NCBI GenBank assembly: GCA_965199685.1
Contig: OZ241323.1
Location: 868,001 to 932,000, forward strand
From: SP5GCR1 sp965199685
Lineage (GTDB): Bacteria > Pseudomonadota > Gammaproteobacteria > Poriferisulfidales > Oxydemutatoraceae
Direction: 5' to 3'
DNA: 64,000 bases
In this document: positions 51,001 to 63,000 of the stretch, in pieces
Layout of the letters: each line of letters starts with the position of its first letter
How positions within the stretch are numbered: position 1 is the stretch's first letter
Position numbers and translations under genes: made by a program
The notes under the pieces: generated by a model
Databases searched by the model: none
What the model was told of the DNA's origin: nothing
Seen by the model: the letters and a program-made list of their open reading frames with translations, nothing else

Positions 51001-54000
51001 GGCGGTTTTGTCGGTCTAGTGTCTGACAACACTGACATCAGAGACAGCTATGCCACGGGATCAGTCATCGGTGGAAATACATCCAGAATAGGTGGTTTTG
51101 TCGGTCGTTTAACAAGTGCCAACTCAAGAATCAACAATAGTTATGCGATCGGCACGGTGACCAGCAGTGGAGCAGAACGGGGAGGTTTTGCAGGCGGAAC
51201 GGTATCAGGGACTGTGCGCGACAGCTACTGGAATACTGAGACCAGCGGGCTGAGCAACAGTATCGCCGGCGTCGGCAGAACCACGATAGAGCTACAAGAA
51301 CCCATGGCGGCAAACGGTATTTATATGAACTGGAGCCCTGACAGCTGGGATTTCGGCAACGACAGAGCATACCCCACGCTCAAATATGCGCAATCTGCCA
51401 ATCCCAATATGCTTCGCGCCTGTGATGGCGATGGATTGCCGAACTGCGGCGATCCAATCGGATCACAAATTAGCGGCAGCTCCACACCGACAGATCTTGA
51501 CAGCGACGGTTTCGCCGATATCTATTATCTAGACCACCTCAATGCAATCAATGCAGATGCTAGCGCATTACGTGGCAGATACGAATTAGTTCGTCATTTG
51601 GATTTCAACGACCCGAACAGCTACCTTGCAGGTGAAATAAACCGTAGCTGGAGAGTAGCAGACTTTGGCGATGGTGGCGATAAGGGTTGGACACCAATAG
51701 GCAAAAACCGATCCGGGTTCACCGGTGAGTTTAACGGCAACGGTTATACGATTTCAGGTTTGCAGATCAACCGCAGAGATGAGAATAGTCTAGGCTTATT
51801 CGGTTTTCTTGATCGTGGCATGGTGCGCAATCTTGGCTTGCTAAACTTAAGAGTAGAGGGACAAAACAATATCGGTGGTTTGATTGGTGATAATGATGGT
51901 CAAGTCATCGGTTGCTTCGTAATCGGTGAAGTGAGCGGGCGATTAGGTGTCGGTGGCTTGATCGGTAGATCCTCAGCCGATGTTAGCAATAGCTACACCG
52001 AGGTCATTGTAACCGCAACAGCGGACAATGTCGGTGGCTTGATCGGTGTTAATTTTGGTCACAGAATCTACAACAGCTACGCCGGTGGCAGAGTGCAAAG
52101 CAATTTCTATGCCGGTGGTTTGGTCGGCCGATTACGGCCTTTCGGTTTCAGTTTCGGAGGGAGTATTGAGAACAGCTATGCGACTGCTAAAGTTCATGCG
52201 AATAGCAATTATGCTGGTGGTTTAGTCGGAGGGACTTTTAGGAATCCTGTTAGTCCTTTCTCACAGTTATTCCCACTCATTGCCAATAGTTATGCGAGCG
52301 GAGCGATTAGTGGCAACTCGGGTAGCGGTTTGGTTGGTTTGTTAGATCCTAACTCAAGTGCCCCCGCCGCATTAACGGCTAATAACAACTATGCCATTGG
52401 TGCAAATCATTCCGATGATGCTAGAGGTCTTATACGACCTGCTTCGGGGTTAAGGAATGATCCTCAAGGCAGTGCAAACTACTGGGATATAACTACCAGT
52501 GGTATCCTCTACGATAGCACACAAGAATACGCCTTTAGCATAGGTAGGACTAAACAGCAACTACAATCGCCAACCGCTCCGAATGCAGTCAATCCCTCAG
52601 TTTATACCGGATGGAGCTCTACAAGCTGGGATTTCGGCAATCAAACGCAATACCCGATTCTCAAATATACCCAATCAGCCGGGAACGGCGTGCTTCGGAC
52701 TTGCGACCGTCCTGGTTTGCCGAACTGCGGCGATCTAATCTCACCGCAAATCCGCAACGGTTTGAAGGATTTAAGGCTGGCAGATGGTGCTACTTTATTC
52801 CCGCCTTTCGGTGACCAGCACAGGAACATTATCGGCAATTACTCGGGCAATGTTGTTGTCAATCCGATACGCATCATCCCGACCGCAATGGAAGATGACG
52901 CAACCATCAATATCTATGTAAGCACCGTCACTGGCAAAGCTGTGCCAGACCAAACTATCACCAGCGGCGACACTAGCGCACCAATCACTTTGCGCGAAGA
53001 CGGAATCACCCGCATCGTTTTGGAAATCGTTGGCAGCGAGACGGTTCACTACCCACTCTACATCCGTAGCACCGATTATTTTGACCTTGCAGACCGCGAT
53101 GACAACGGTTTCACCGAGATCTATTATTTAGAGCATCTTAGTTCAATCGATACATCTACAGGATTATCCGGCAACTACGAATTGATACGCGATTTGGATT
53201 TCAACGACCCGGACTACTTTATAGGTCAAGCAGCCTGGAGAGTAGCAGACTTTGACAGTACTGCCGCTGCCAATATTGGCTGGATAGCGATAGGCAACAC
53301 AACCACCCCGTTCAGTGGCGAGTTTGAAGGCAACGGCTATCAAATATCGGGTCTACAGATTAACCGCGATAGTCAAAATCATCAAGGTTTGTTCGGAGTT
53401 ATTGGCAGTAGCGGTGTCGTACGCAATCTGAGTTTGACGAATGTACGCATAGAAGGTGGCTCGCAGGTCGGTGCCATCGTTGGCACCCATCGCGGTCAAA
53501 TTAACAACAGCCATGCGGCTGGTATAGTATCGGGTGTTGCTAATGTCGGTGGTATGGTCGGCGATGCGACTGCGAATAGCGTTATCGTTAATAGCCGTGG
53601 TGATATTCAAGTGTCAGCAAGCGGAACGAACGTCGGTGGGATGCTCGGCAGATGCGTCGGCTGTACGGTATTGAACAGTTTTGCCGTCGGTGCGGTTAGC
53701 GGTCGCAATCAAACCGAGGGATTTATCGGAGGGTTTATCGGTAGGGTGGAAAGCGGATCTAACATTGCCAACAACTATGCCTGGGGTGATGTCAATAACG
53801 AAAGAACAGATATGGATGCGGACGAAGGCGCAGGCGCATTTTTCGGTTCAATAGATAGCATTATTAACCCTAATGATGTGCTTACAAATTTCAATTATGC
53901 AATCGGGCCGGTGAACCTGTCGTTTATCGGGTATAGCGGATTTCAAAGGTACGCAGACTCTGGTACCTTTTTTTTAAGTGTCCTCCCTAATTATTACAAT

Positions 54001-57000
54001 TCCGATACTACGATGAGAACAGCTCAAGGAGAACCTCGTCCTACAATTTTCCAACCTAGAACCGCTACCCAGCTACGCTCGCCAACCGCTCCGAATGCAA
54101 GCAATCCTAGCGTTTATAGCGGATGGAGTACTGCCAACTGGGATTTCGGCAATACGATGCAATATCCAACCCTCAAATATACCGCAGCGACTGATGTGCT
54201 GGGCAGCCCAGCGTGTCGTGATGCAACGGACACATCGTCTCAACTGCCAGTATGCGGCACACTGATCAACCCCCGAGCTCGCTACGGTTTGAGCGCACTC
54301 ACTGCCGGCAACGCACAGCTTTCCCCACAATTTGATGTAGCCGAACAAAACAGCATCGCCCGGCCTTATTTCGGCACCGTGACAGGTGAGACACCGCGCA
54401 CCCAACTGATTGCCACGACATTTGAATCTGCCACCTACAGCGTCTATGTCGGCGGCATCCGCACACCCGAGAATACCGAGATTGTCAGTGGCACCCCCAG
54501 TGCTGAGATTACTCTCAGCCCCGACCGCACGACCGAAGTCGTCATAGAGGTTCACGGCACCGAGACGGTGCGCTACACACTCTATCTGGATTACCAGCAA
54601 GGAACAACGATAGATGCCGACCACGACGGTCTAGTAGACATTCACTACCTAGAAGACATCGCAATGCTGCGTTTCCACAGCGCAGGGGAGATAGGTCATA
54701 GAATAGAACAAGGCGACGAACTCAACACCTTGGGTTGCCCGAACCTCGTATGTCGCGGCTACGAATTGATGCGAGATTTGGATTTCAGAGATACCAACAG
54801 CTACCGCGACCCTGATAAAAATGGTGTGATGCAGCGCTGGACCGGCCTAGGCTGGGATTCGCCTACCTTGATTAATGCCGTATTCAACGGCAACGGCTAT
54901 GAGATATCCAATCTGAAGATAACTGGAAATGAGTCTAACAATAGAGCATTTTTCCATACGGTGACTAATGCTTCTATAGATGGATTGGGTTTGGTGAATG
55001 TGGACATCAGTCCCGATAATAGTCTTGCTAGCCAGGGCGCATTTTCGGGAATAGTGAGATTTTCATTCAATAGCACGATTCGCAATAGTTATGTGATCGG
55101 GGATATAAGAGGAAATGGTAATCTAGCTGGTCTTGCATCTTTTGTGCTCGAAGACACACCAATAACTAACAGCTACTTCATCGGCACATTGAGATCATTA
55201 ACGGAGGATATGAATGACACTGTTACCATAAGTGGATTAGGAAATGCGTCTACTGAGCTACTTGAGATCGAAAATAGTCGTGCGATCGGAAGAATAGAAA
55301 CAAAGATAAGAGGAGGAAATCGCTTCTTTCTCTCAATGTTAGGAAGAAGTGGTGCTAATCGTGTAGAGATGAGGAATAGCTATGCATCGCTGTTGCTGAC
55401 TAGGGCTGGTGTGGCGCAAGGCAGCTTGGTTACTGGCTCAAGTAATATCAGGAACAGCTATTTTGATCGCGACATCGCGATGGTTGATATGCCTGCATCT
55501 CTAGCAAGAAGCGGTGCCGAGTTGCGGGCAACGACGATGACCGGCATTTTTGCCGAGTGGGATGCTGGCGACTGGGATTTCGGTAGTGCGGATCAATCGC
55601 CGGTGATCAAATACAACTCCGACGAATGTCAAAGCGCGCAGAATGACAACCCGCTGTGCGGCAAGATACTCCCGTATCAGGGAAGCCTGATGAAGCGTTT
55701 TGAACTGCTCGGTAGCAATGCCGGCATCAACAAACCGTTTGATTTTGCGACCTTCAACGACTACCAGATCGCTGTCATTGGCGATCAACGAAGCCTACGC
55801 TTCATCGCCGAGTCTTTTGCACCCCAAGCCGATATCGTGGTTTATAAAACCACCACCGATGCCGAGGTCGTCAGAGTGAAAAGCGGTGTTGCCACCCCAC
55901 CGATTGCATTGAACACCGTCGGCAACACGATTTTGGATGTGGTCGTAGAAGAGAGCACGGAGCGCAGATCATTCCGCTACCGCTTTAATATCTTGCGTTT
56001 GGACGAGCAGATTAGTCTTGTCGAAATAGACGGCGACGACGACGGTTTGATAGATATCGCCACTCCTGATCAGTTGAGTGCGATGCGCCATAGCTTGGAC
56101 GGCAGTTTTTATAGAACGAGTGCCGACAGTTCGCCAATTTATTGTCGTAGCGGCTGCCGCGGTTATGAATTGACTGCCGATATAGATTTGGCAGGGATAG
56201 ATTGGCAACCGATAGGCAGCAATACCGCTCGTTTCAATGCTCATTTCCAAGGCAACGGCTATGTGATCAACAACCTAAGCTTAAACGATCGCATGAATGA
56301 CGATGTGGTGGGCTTGTTTGCTTATCTGGGTGGGGATGCCAGGCTAGAGGATATCCATCTCAGAGATGCCTCCGTCCGTAGTAATATAACTACCGCAGGG
56401 AGTCTATTCGCTACCTTGGCAGCGATTAACTACGGCACTATTTTCAATAGTCGTAGCGAAAATGCCGGGATTTATCTAGTAGGCATTATAGGTGCTGGTG
56501 CTTTGGTTTATGAAAACCACGGTCGCATCATCAACAGCAGCGTGGTAGGCGGCACGATGGAGGCTACAAATAGTTTTGGCGGTTTTGTAAGGATCAATCG
56601 AGGTACCATTCGCGGTAGTTTCTCGACAATTTCTATGGGTACTATCCGAGGGGCGATTGCTCCGGATGGTTTTTCAGTAGTGAATTTTTCTGGTGCTAAC
56701 ATAGAAGATAGTTATGCGCAGAGTAATTTTATTGGTGATGTACGAGAAAGTGTCTCAGGTTTAGTGGGTGTGCAACAAAGTCAAGTTCGTAATAGCTATG
56801 CAATTGGTGCACCGTTAATCTTCTCGTCATCGGGTAGTCCTCAAACCGTAGATAGCTATTGGGATCGGGATGCTGCTGCGCCTGGTGCGACCAGTGCCGG
56901 TGGTGCAGCTAGAACGACGATAGAACTACAATTCGCTGGTAGCCAAGATAATAGCACCGGCAATACCTATCGCTCGTGGGATCATCAACGATGGCATTTC

Positions 57001-60000
57001 GGCAGTGCCGACCAATATCCGACGGTGTTATATAGTAGTGCTGGTGGTGCCAATCTGTGCAGAGAGCCGACCGAAGCACAGCTACAAAGCTGCGATACGC
57101 TGGTCTCTAAGGGGTTGTCGGAAGCCGACCGTGCAATCGTTTGTCTAGACCGTCTGCAGAGAGATAGATCCGATCCGCCGTATTGCGGTGGATTGGTGCC
57201 GTATCAAGATCGTCGTGGTTTGATTGGTTTGGAATTACCCGCCGGCATGACTTTGGTGCCGGAGTTCAGTCCTGAGAAGGAGTCGTATCGCGTGGTGACG
57301 AGCGGGGAGCGTATCGTGTTCCATACCACGCCGACTGCCTATTATCACACCGACACCGTCACCTTCAATGCCGGAAACATTGAGCAGATCATTGCCGATA
57401 GGTCACGTACCCCAGATGCATACTTGTACAATGAGGAGGTTGGTGCTGTGACCTTGACGGTGCGCTCCGCTGCTGGCACGGAGCGCACCTACACGATCAA
57501 TCCGGATGCAAGAGGCTATGCAGACCACATCAATACCGAACTCTCGGTAATGGATAATTTCACGCTGTTCCCGAACTTTGATCAAAATATCATTGACTAT
57601 CATCTGATCGTGTATTCCGACACCGACCGTGTGCGCCTAGCTACGACTGCAACCGATACGCTGGGTTATGAGACAAGTATTGAGATTGCAGCCGACAACG
57701 GTTTATCGCCGATCTTGCTGGGGCGCGGCGGTGTTGCAGAGGTAGCACTGAACCCTGGTGCTGCCACTGAGATCACCGTAGCCGTAAGCAGTGGGCAGCA
57801 TTACCATTTGGAATATCACATCGTTGTAGAACGGCTGCCTGGCCCCAGGCTGATGGACGCAGACAACGACGGATTGATAGAAATCGATTCCATAGAGCGG
57901 CTCAATGCGATGCGATATAGTTTAGATGCCAGCGGCTATAGTTATACCATAGGAACAAACACCATCAATATAGACAACGACTGTGAGGATTGTCGTGGCT
58001 ATCAATTAACCAAAGATTTGGATTTCTTCGATGACGCAAGCTACATAAACGCACAAGATGTGATGCCGTTGTTGACCGAAAATGCAGGGTGGCAGCCGAT
58101 AGGCGATGCTAGCAATCCGTTCACCGCCGAGTTCATTGCCGATGGCTACACGATATCGGGTTTGAGAATCAACCGCCGCAATACCAACAATATCGGTTTG
58201 TTTGGAGCAATTTCCGGTGCCAAGATCAGAGGTCTAGGCGTATTGAATGCTGAAGTCGTCGGCAATAACAATGTCGGCATCTTGGTCGGTAGCGACCAAA
58301 GAAGTAGCAATATCATCAACAGTTATGCAATCGGCACGGTGCGTGCCGCAGACAACGGCGGCGGCTTGGTCGGCATCCATCGTGGCGACATCGTTCACAG
58401 CCATGCCAATGTCCTGGTTGAAGTCAATGCCGTTGGTGGTGGCTTGGTCGGCGAGTTATTTAGCGGAGATATCCGCAACAGTCATGTCTCTGGTGCGGTC
58501 GATGCGCCTTCTACTTTGAGTTTTGCCGGTGGATTGGCTGGCGAAGTTTGGGACGCAACGATTGCCGATAGTTATGCGACAGTTGTGATTAACACCGGTA
58601 GAGGTGGTGGATTGGTCGGTTTGGTGTATTCACAGACTCAGGAGGGGACTGGTGTGCGCATCAACAACAGCTATGCCATCGGAGCAAATCGTGCCATTCG
58701 GAATGGCGGTTTGCTTTTCAATGAATTCAATGTGACCACCGCAGTCAACGACAGCTATTGGGATGTAGATACCAGCGGTATTCGCAGAGGTATTGACGGT
58801 GTTGGCAGAACCACTATGGAATTGCAATCCACGGCAACCGAGATCTACGGTAACTGGCTTGCCGAAGTATGGGATTTCGGCACTCCTATGCAATACCCAC
58901 GGCTCAAATACACGACTGCCACTGATGCACTCGGCAGTCCTCCGACTTGCCGTTCTAGCTCCGATACCGCGTTGCGGTTGCCAGTGTGCGGTGAGTTACT
59001 ACCCAATCAGTATATCGGTTTGAGTGATTTGGTGTTTTCAAACGAGGTTCTGGAGCTGATTCCGGCGTTTAATCCGAACCTATACGACTACCAGCTGATA
59101 CTAAAAGCCGACCAGACACAATTCCACACTACACCGACTTATATAGGGGTTGGCACTATGTATCGCTTGTCGGTAGATAATAGAGATTTAGGTAACCTTG
59201 CCAGCGGCACAGCATCGTCGCCTATCTCGGTGCCGGCATCGGGCAGTACGACGATTGAACTCAGAAGCGGTGGTATAACTTACACCGTCACCGCGTCGCG
59301 TCATCCGTATCTGACCATCGGCGACATAGATATGGACGACGACGGCTTGATAGAAATACGTAACCGCACAGATTTGGATGCGATGCGCCATCAACTGGAC
59401 GGTAGCGGTTATAGATCAACCGCTGCAATTGAAAAAATCACCGCTGGGTGTCCACCGGTTACCGGTTGTATCGGCTACGAACTGACGACGAGCATAGACC
59501 TCTCAAGTAGCAATTGGCAACCGATAGGAAGCATTGACCCTGCAACACGCGATTGTGGCAATGAGAACAGCCGATGTTTTGCGGCAATCTTTGACGGCAA
59601 TCGAGCATTGGGCTACGAGATTTCTGGTTTGCGCATCGTCAGCCCGAACGCCGACAATATCGGATTGTTCTCCGCTTTGGCTTCCAATGCCGAGATCCGC
59701 AACCTGACGCTATCTGCGGTATCGGTTGCTGGCAACAGAAATGTAGGCGCATTGGTCGGCCGTAATCTAGGTGCTTCTGTTGTCAATGTCGGAGTTAGCG
59801 GCGAGGTGACCGGTGCCGAACACCTTGGTGGTTTGGTCGGTGACAACGACGGTTTGATTGAAGGGAGTTTTGCCGATGTCGTGGTGACTGGCGTGATCAA
59901 CGACTTGAGTTTGCTCAACACCGAAAGCCACGCCATCGGCGGCTTGGTTGGTCATAACAGCAGCAACATTTATAACAGCTATGCCAGCGATTCGGTATCG

Positions 60001-63000
60001 GGTGATGACAATGTCGGTGGTTTGGTTGGTGACAACAATGGGCGCATCATCAACAGCTATGCAGGCGGTAGTGTCGCAGGCGAGAGCGGTGTCGGTGGTC
60101 TGGTTGGGCGCAACGCACAACGCAGCAGAGTCTCGGCAAGCTATGCGCTCGGTACAGTATCGGGCGATGAAAATGTCGGCGGTTTGGTTGGGTTGAACTT
60201 CGGCACACTGCTCAACACCCATGCAAACGGCATCGTTTTAGGGCAAAATCGGGTTGGCGGTTTGGTCGGCAGCAATCGCATTGCTGATATCAGTAATAGC
60301 TATGCGATTGCATCGGTAAGCGATGTGTCAAATAGTGGTGGTTTGATCGGTGATACTAGCGGGGGAGATGTCGTTGATAGCTACTGGAGCGTAGAAACCA
60401 GTGGATTGATGCAAAGTGCCGGTGGTAGTGCTCAGCTCACTGCGCAGCTGCAAACACCGATTGGCGCAACGGGCATCTATCGGAATTGGGATCCGGCGGT
60501 TTGGGATTTCGGCACCCCAAGCGATTATCCACTGCTCCAATATTCAACCGGCAACGATGACAGCAATCCGGCATGTGGCAGAGACGGACAACCGACCTGT
60601 GGCAGTGCACAGCTTCATGGCTTGGCTGATTTACAGGTTTTGGGTAGCGCAAACTTCATCGGGCAATTTTCAAGCCAGAGGTTACACTATCGTATCAATG
60701 CGTATATCGGAGTGACCAGAGCACTGAATCTGATACCGCAAGCAATAAATCCCAATGCGGTGATTACTATCTCCTACAACGGAGAGCAAATAAACGTTGC
60801 CAATGGTACGCTTAGCGATCCGGTTGTATTGGACCCGACGGTGGACGATGCGATCGTCGTATCGGTCAATACTGCTGGGCGTATTCTGAAATACATATTG
60901 GAAATAGATTATTTCAACTTTGATATGGATCGGGTTCTAGCCGATGCCGACGGCGACGGCTTGATAGAAATTGGGACTTTGGAAGACCTGTATGCGATGC
61001 GCCGTAGTTTGGATGGCAGTGCCTATATCGTCACACTACCCGACGGCACATCATTGGCAATCAGCGAAGGGTGTCCAGACTTCCCCACCACTGGTTGCAG
61101 AGGTTTTGAGCTGACACGAGACTTGAACTTCCGCAATGCCATGAGCTATCAATCGGGAGTAATAAATAGCGAGTGGACGGAGAGTTGGGAACCTATAGCC
61201 GACGCAGACAACCCGTTTGATGCGATGTTCAACGGCAACGGCTATGACATTCGCCATCTGAGCCTGCGCGGTTTGGACGGCAAAGGTGCGCTCGGTTTGT
61301 TCCACACCTTAGGTGTAAACGCTGTGGTTGAGAACCTACGCTTGAGGAATGTCACGATTCACGATGTGATGGGATCTAGGGATGCCAATGTCGTTGCTAC
61401 AAACCAAGGTAGTTTGGCCGGCGAGAATCGCGGGCGCATCTCCAATGTCGGTGTCAGCGGTAGCACAATATTGGCAACACTCACCCCTGCCAATGCCAGT
61501 GCGGTGGCTAAAATCGGTGGTTTGGTCGGTCTTAATAATAGTGTCGCTCTGAATAATAGTAATAGTGGCGTTATCAGCCATAGCTTTGCACACATCTATA
61601 TCCACTCAGAGATTTCCGCGCAAATGCAAAGTTTGCAAAACATTATCGGTGGCTTGGTCGGCAGCAATCTGAGCAGTGCAGTTATAAGAAACAGCTATGC
61701 GGTTGGCACTGCAAGCGGGCACTGTGTTGTCGGTGGCTTGGTCGGTGAGCATAGCCTGTCTTTTGGCTTGCAACCCACTGGTAGCTTTATACAAGACAGC
61801 TATGCGATGGTGGACATCACCAGACTCAATCAAACTTGTCCTCAAAGTACCAACATTGCAGCGACTGGATTCGGTGGATTGATCGGCATTATGGATAGTG
61901 CGGAGGTTTTTCGCAGTTATGCTGCAGCTCGTGCCTCGGGCCGCGTTGAAGGACTGATTGGTACGGTTATTCAAGCTAGTGGGGCTGGTGCTAACTATTG
62001 GGATGGCACCTTAAACCCCAGAGGGACTAATGGTTTCTTGGGTAGCAGTCAGACTACTGCGGTGTTGCAGTCCACATCGAGTGCCGTTTATGGAAATTGG
62101 AGTATCAGCAATTGGGATTTCGGTTCTAACCAACAATACCCGACGCTGAGGGCTGCCGACGGCAGTCGTGCGATGCAAGTGTGGGAAGAGTCTTTGCCGC
62201 AGAGTTTGCGCATAGAGAATGCCACTATAACGCCTATCAACGCAATAACCGAAGACACCAGTTATAGAGATGGTAATAGATACAAACTCTATGTGGATAG
62301 TAGCCGACTACCGTTGCCGATTACTTTTTATACCACACCGACTGGTATTACGCTCTATTGCGACGATGTGCGGTGCCCGTTGACCGGCGATGCCGCGATC
62401 ACGTTGAGCGATACTGATCCACAAACGATCACGATGGTGGTGCGAAACGACAATCGGATCATGGAATATTACTTTGATGTGGTGCGTGAAAATGTGCGGC
62501 TGGACAATGTTGCTACAATCAACCTAAACGAAGGCGACACCTTCACAGTGGCAGGAGACTACACAGGCAGTTCCCAGGTTAGCATGATTAGCTGGTCGCA
62601 AACCGCTGGTCCGACGATGAACATTGCCGATGCAGACAGCTTGAACCTTCAATTAAGACCGCAAGTGGACCTAGTGCCGAGAAATGTTGCCGGTAGCGAT
62701 GTTCGCTTTCATCTGACGATCGCAGTTGACGATGAGAACGGCAACCCTGGAGTTTATATCAGCAGAGAAATATCGGTGCGCATCAACAAAGTGGATAACG
62801 CACCGACAAGCGGAGATCTCACACTGGCACTGGGTGGCAACAAAATCACCGTAAGCGAGAGCTTGAGCGACATCGATGGCGACGGTGTGACTAACGCCGG
62901 CAGGCAATTCCAGCGGCGTCCTGCCGGAGGCAACTGGGCGGATGTAGATTTAGCACAAAATGGTTTGGAGTATACGCTACCCTCCGAGACCATAGACTAT

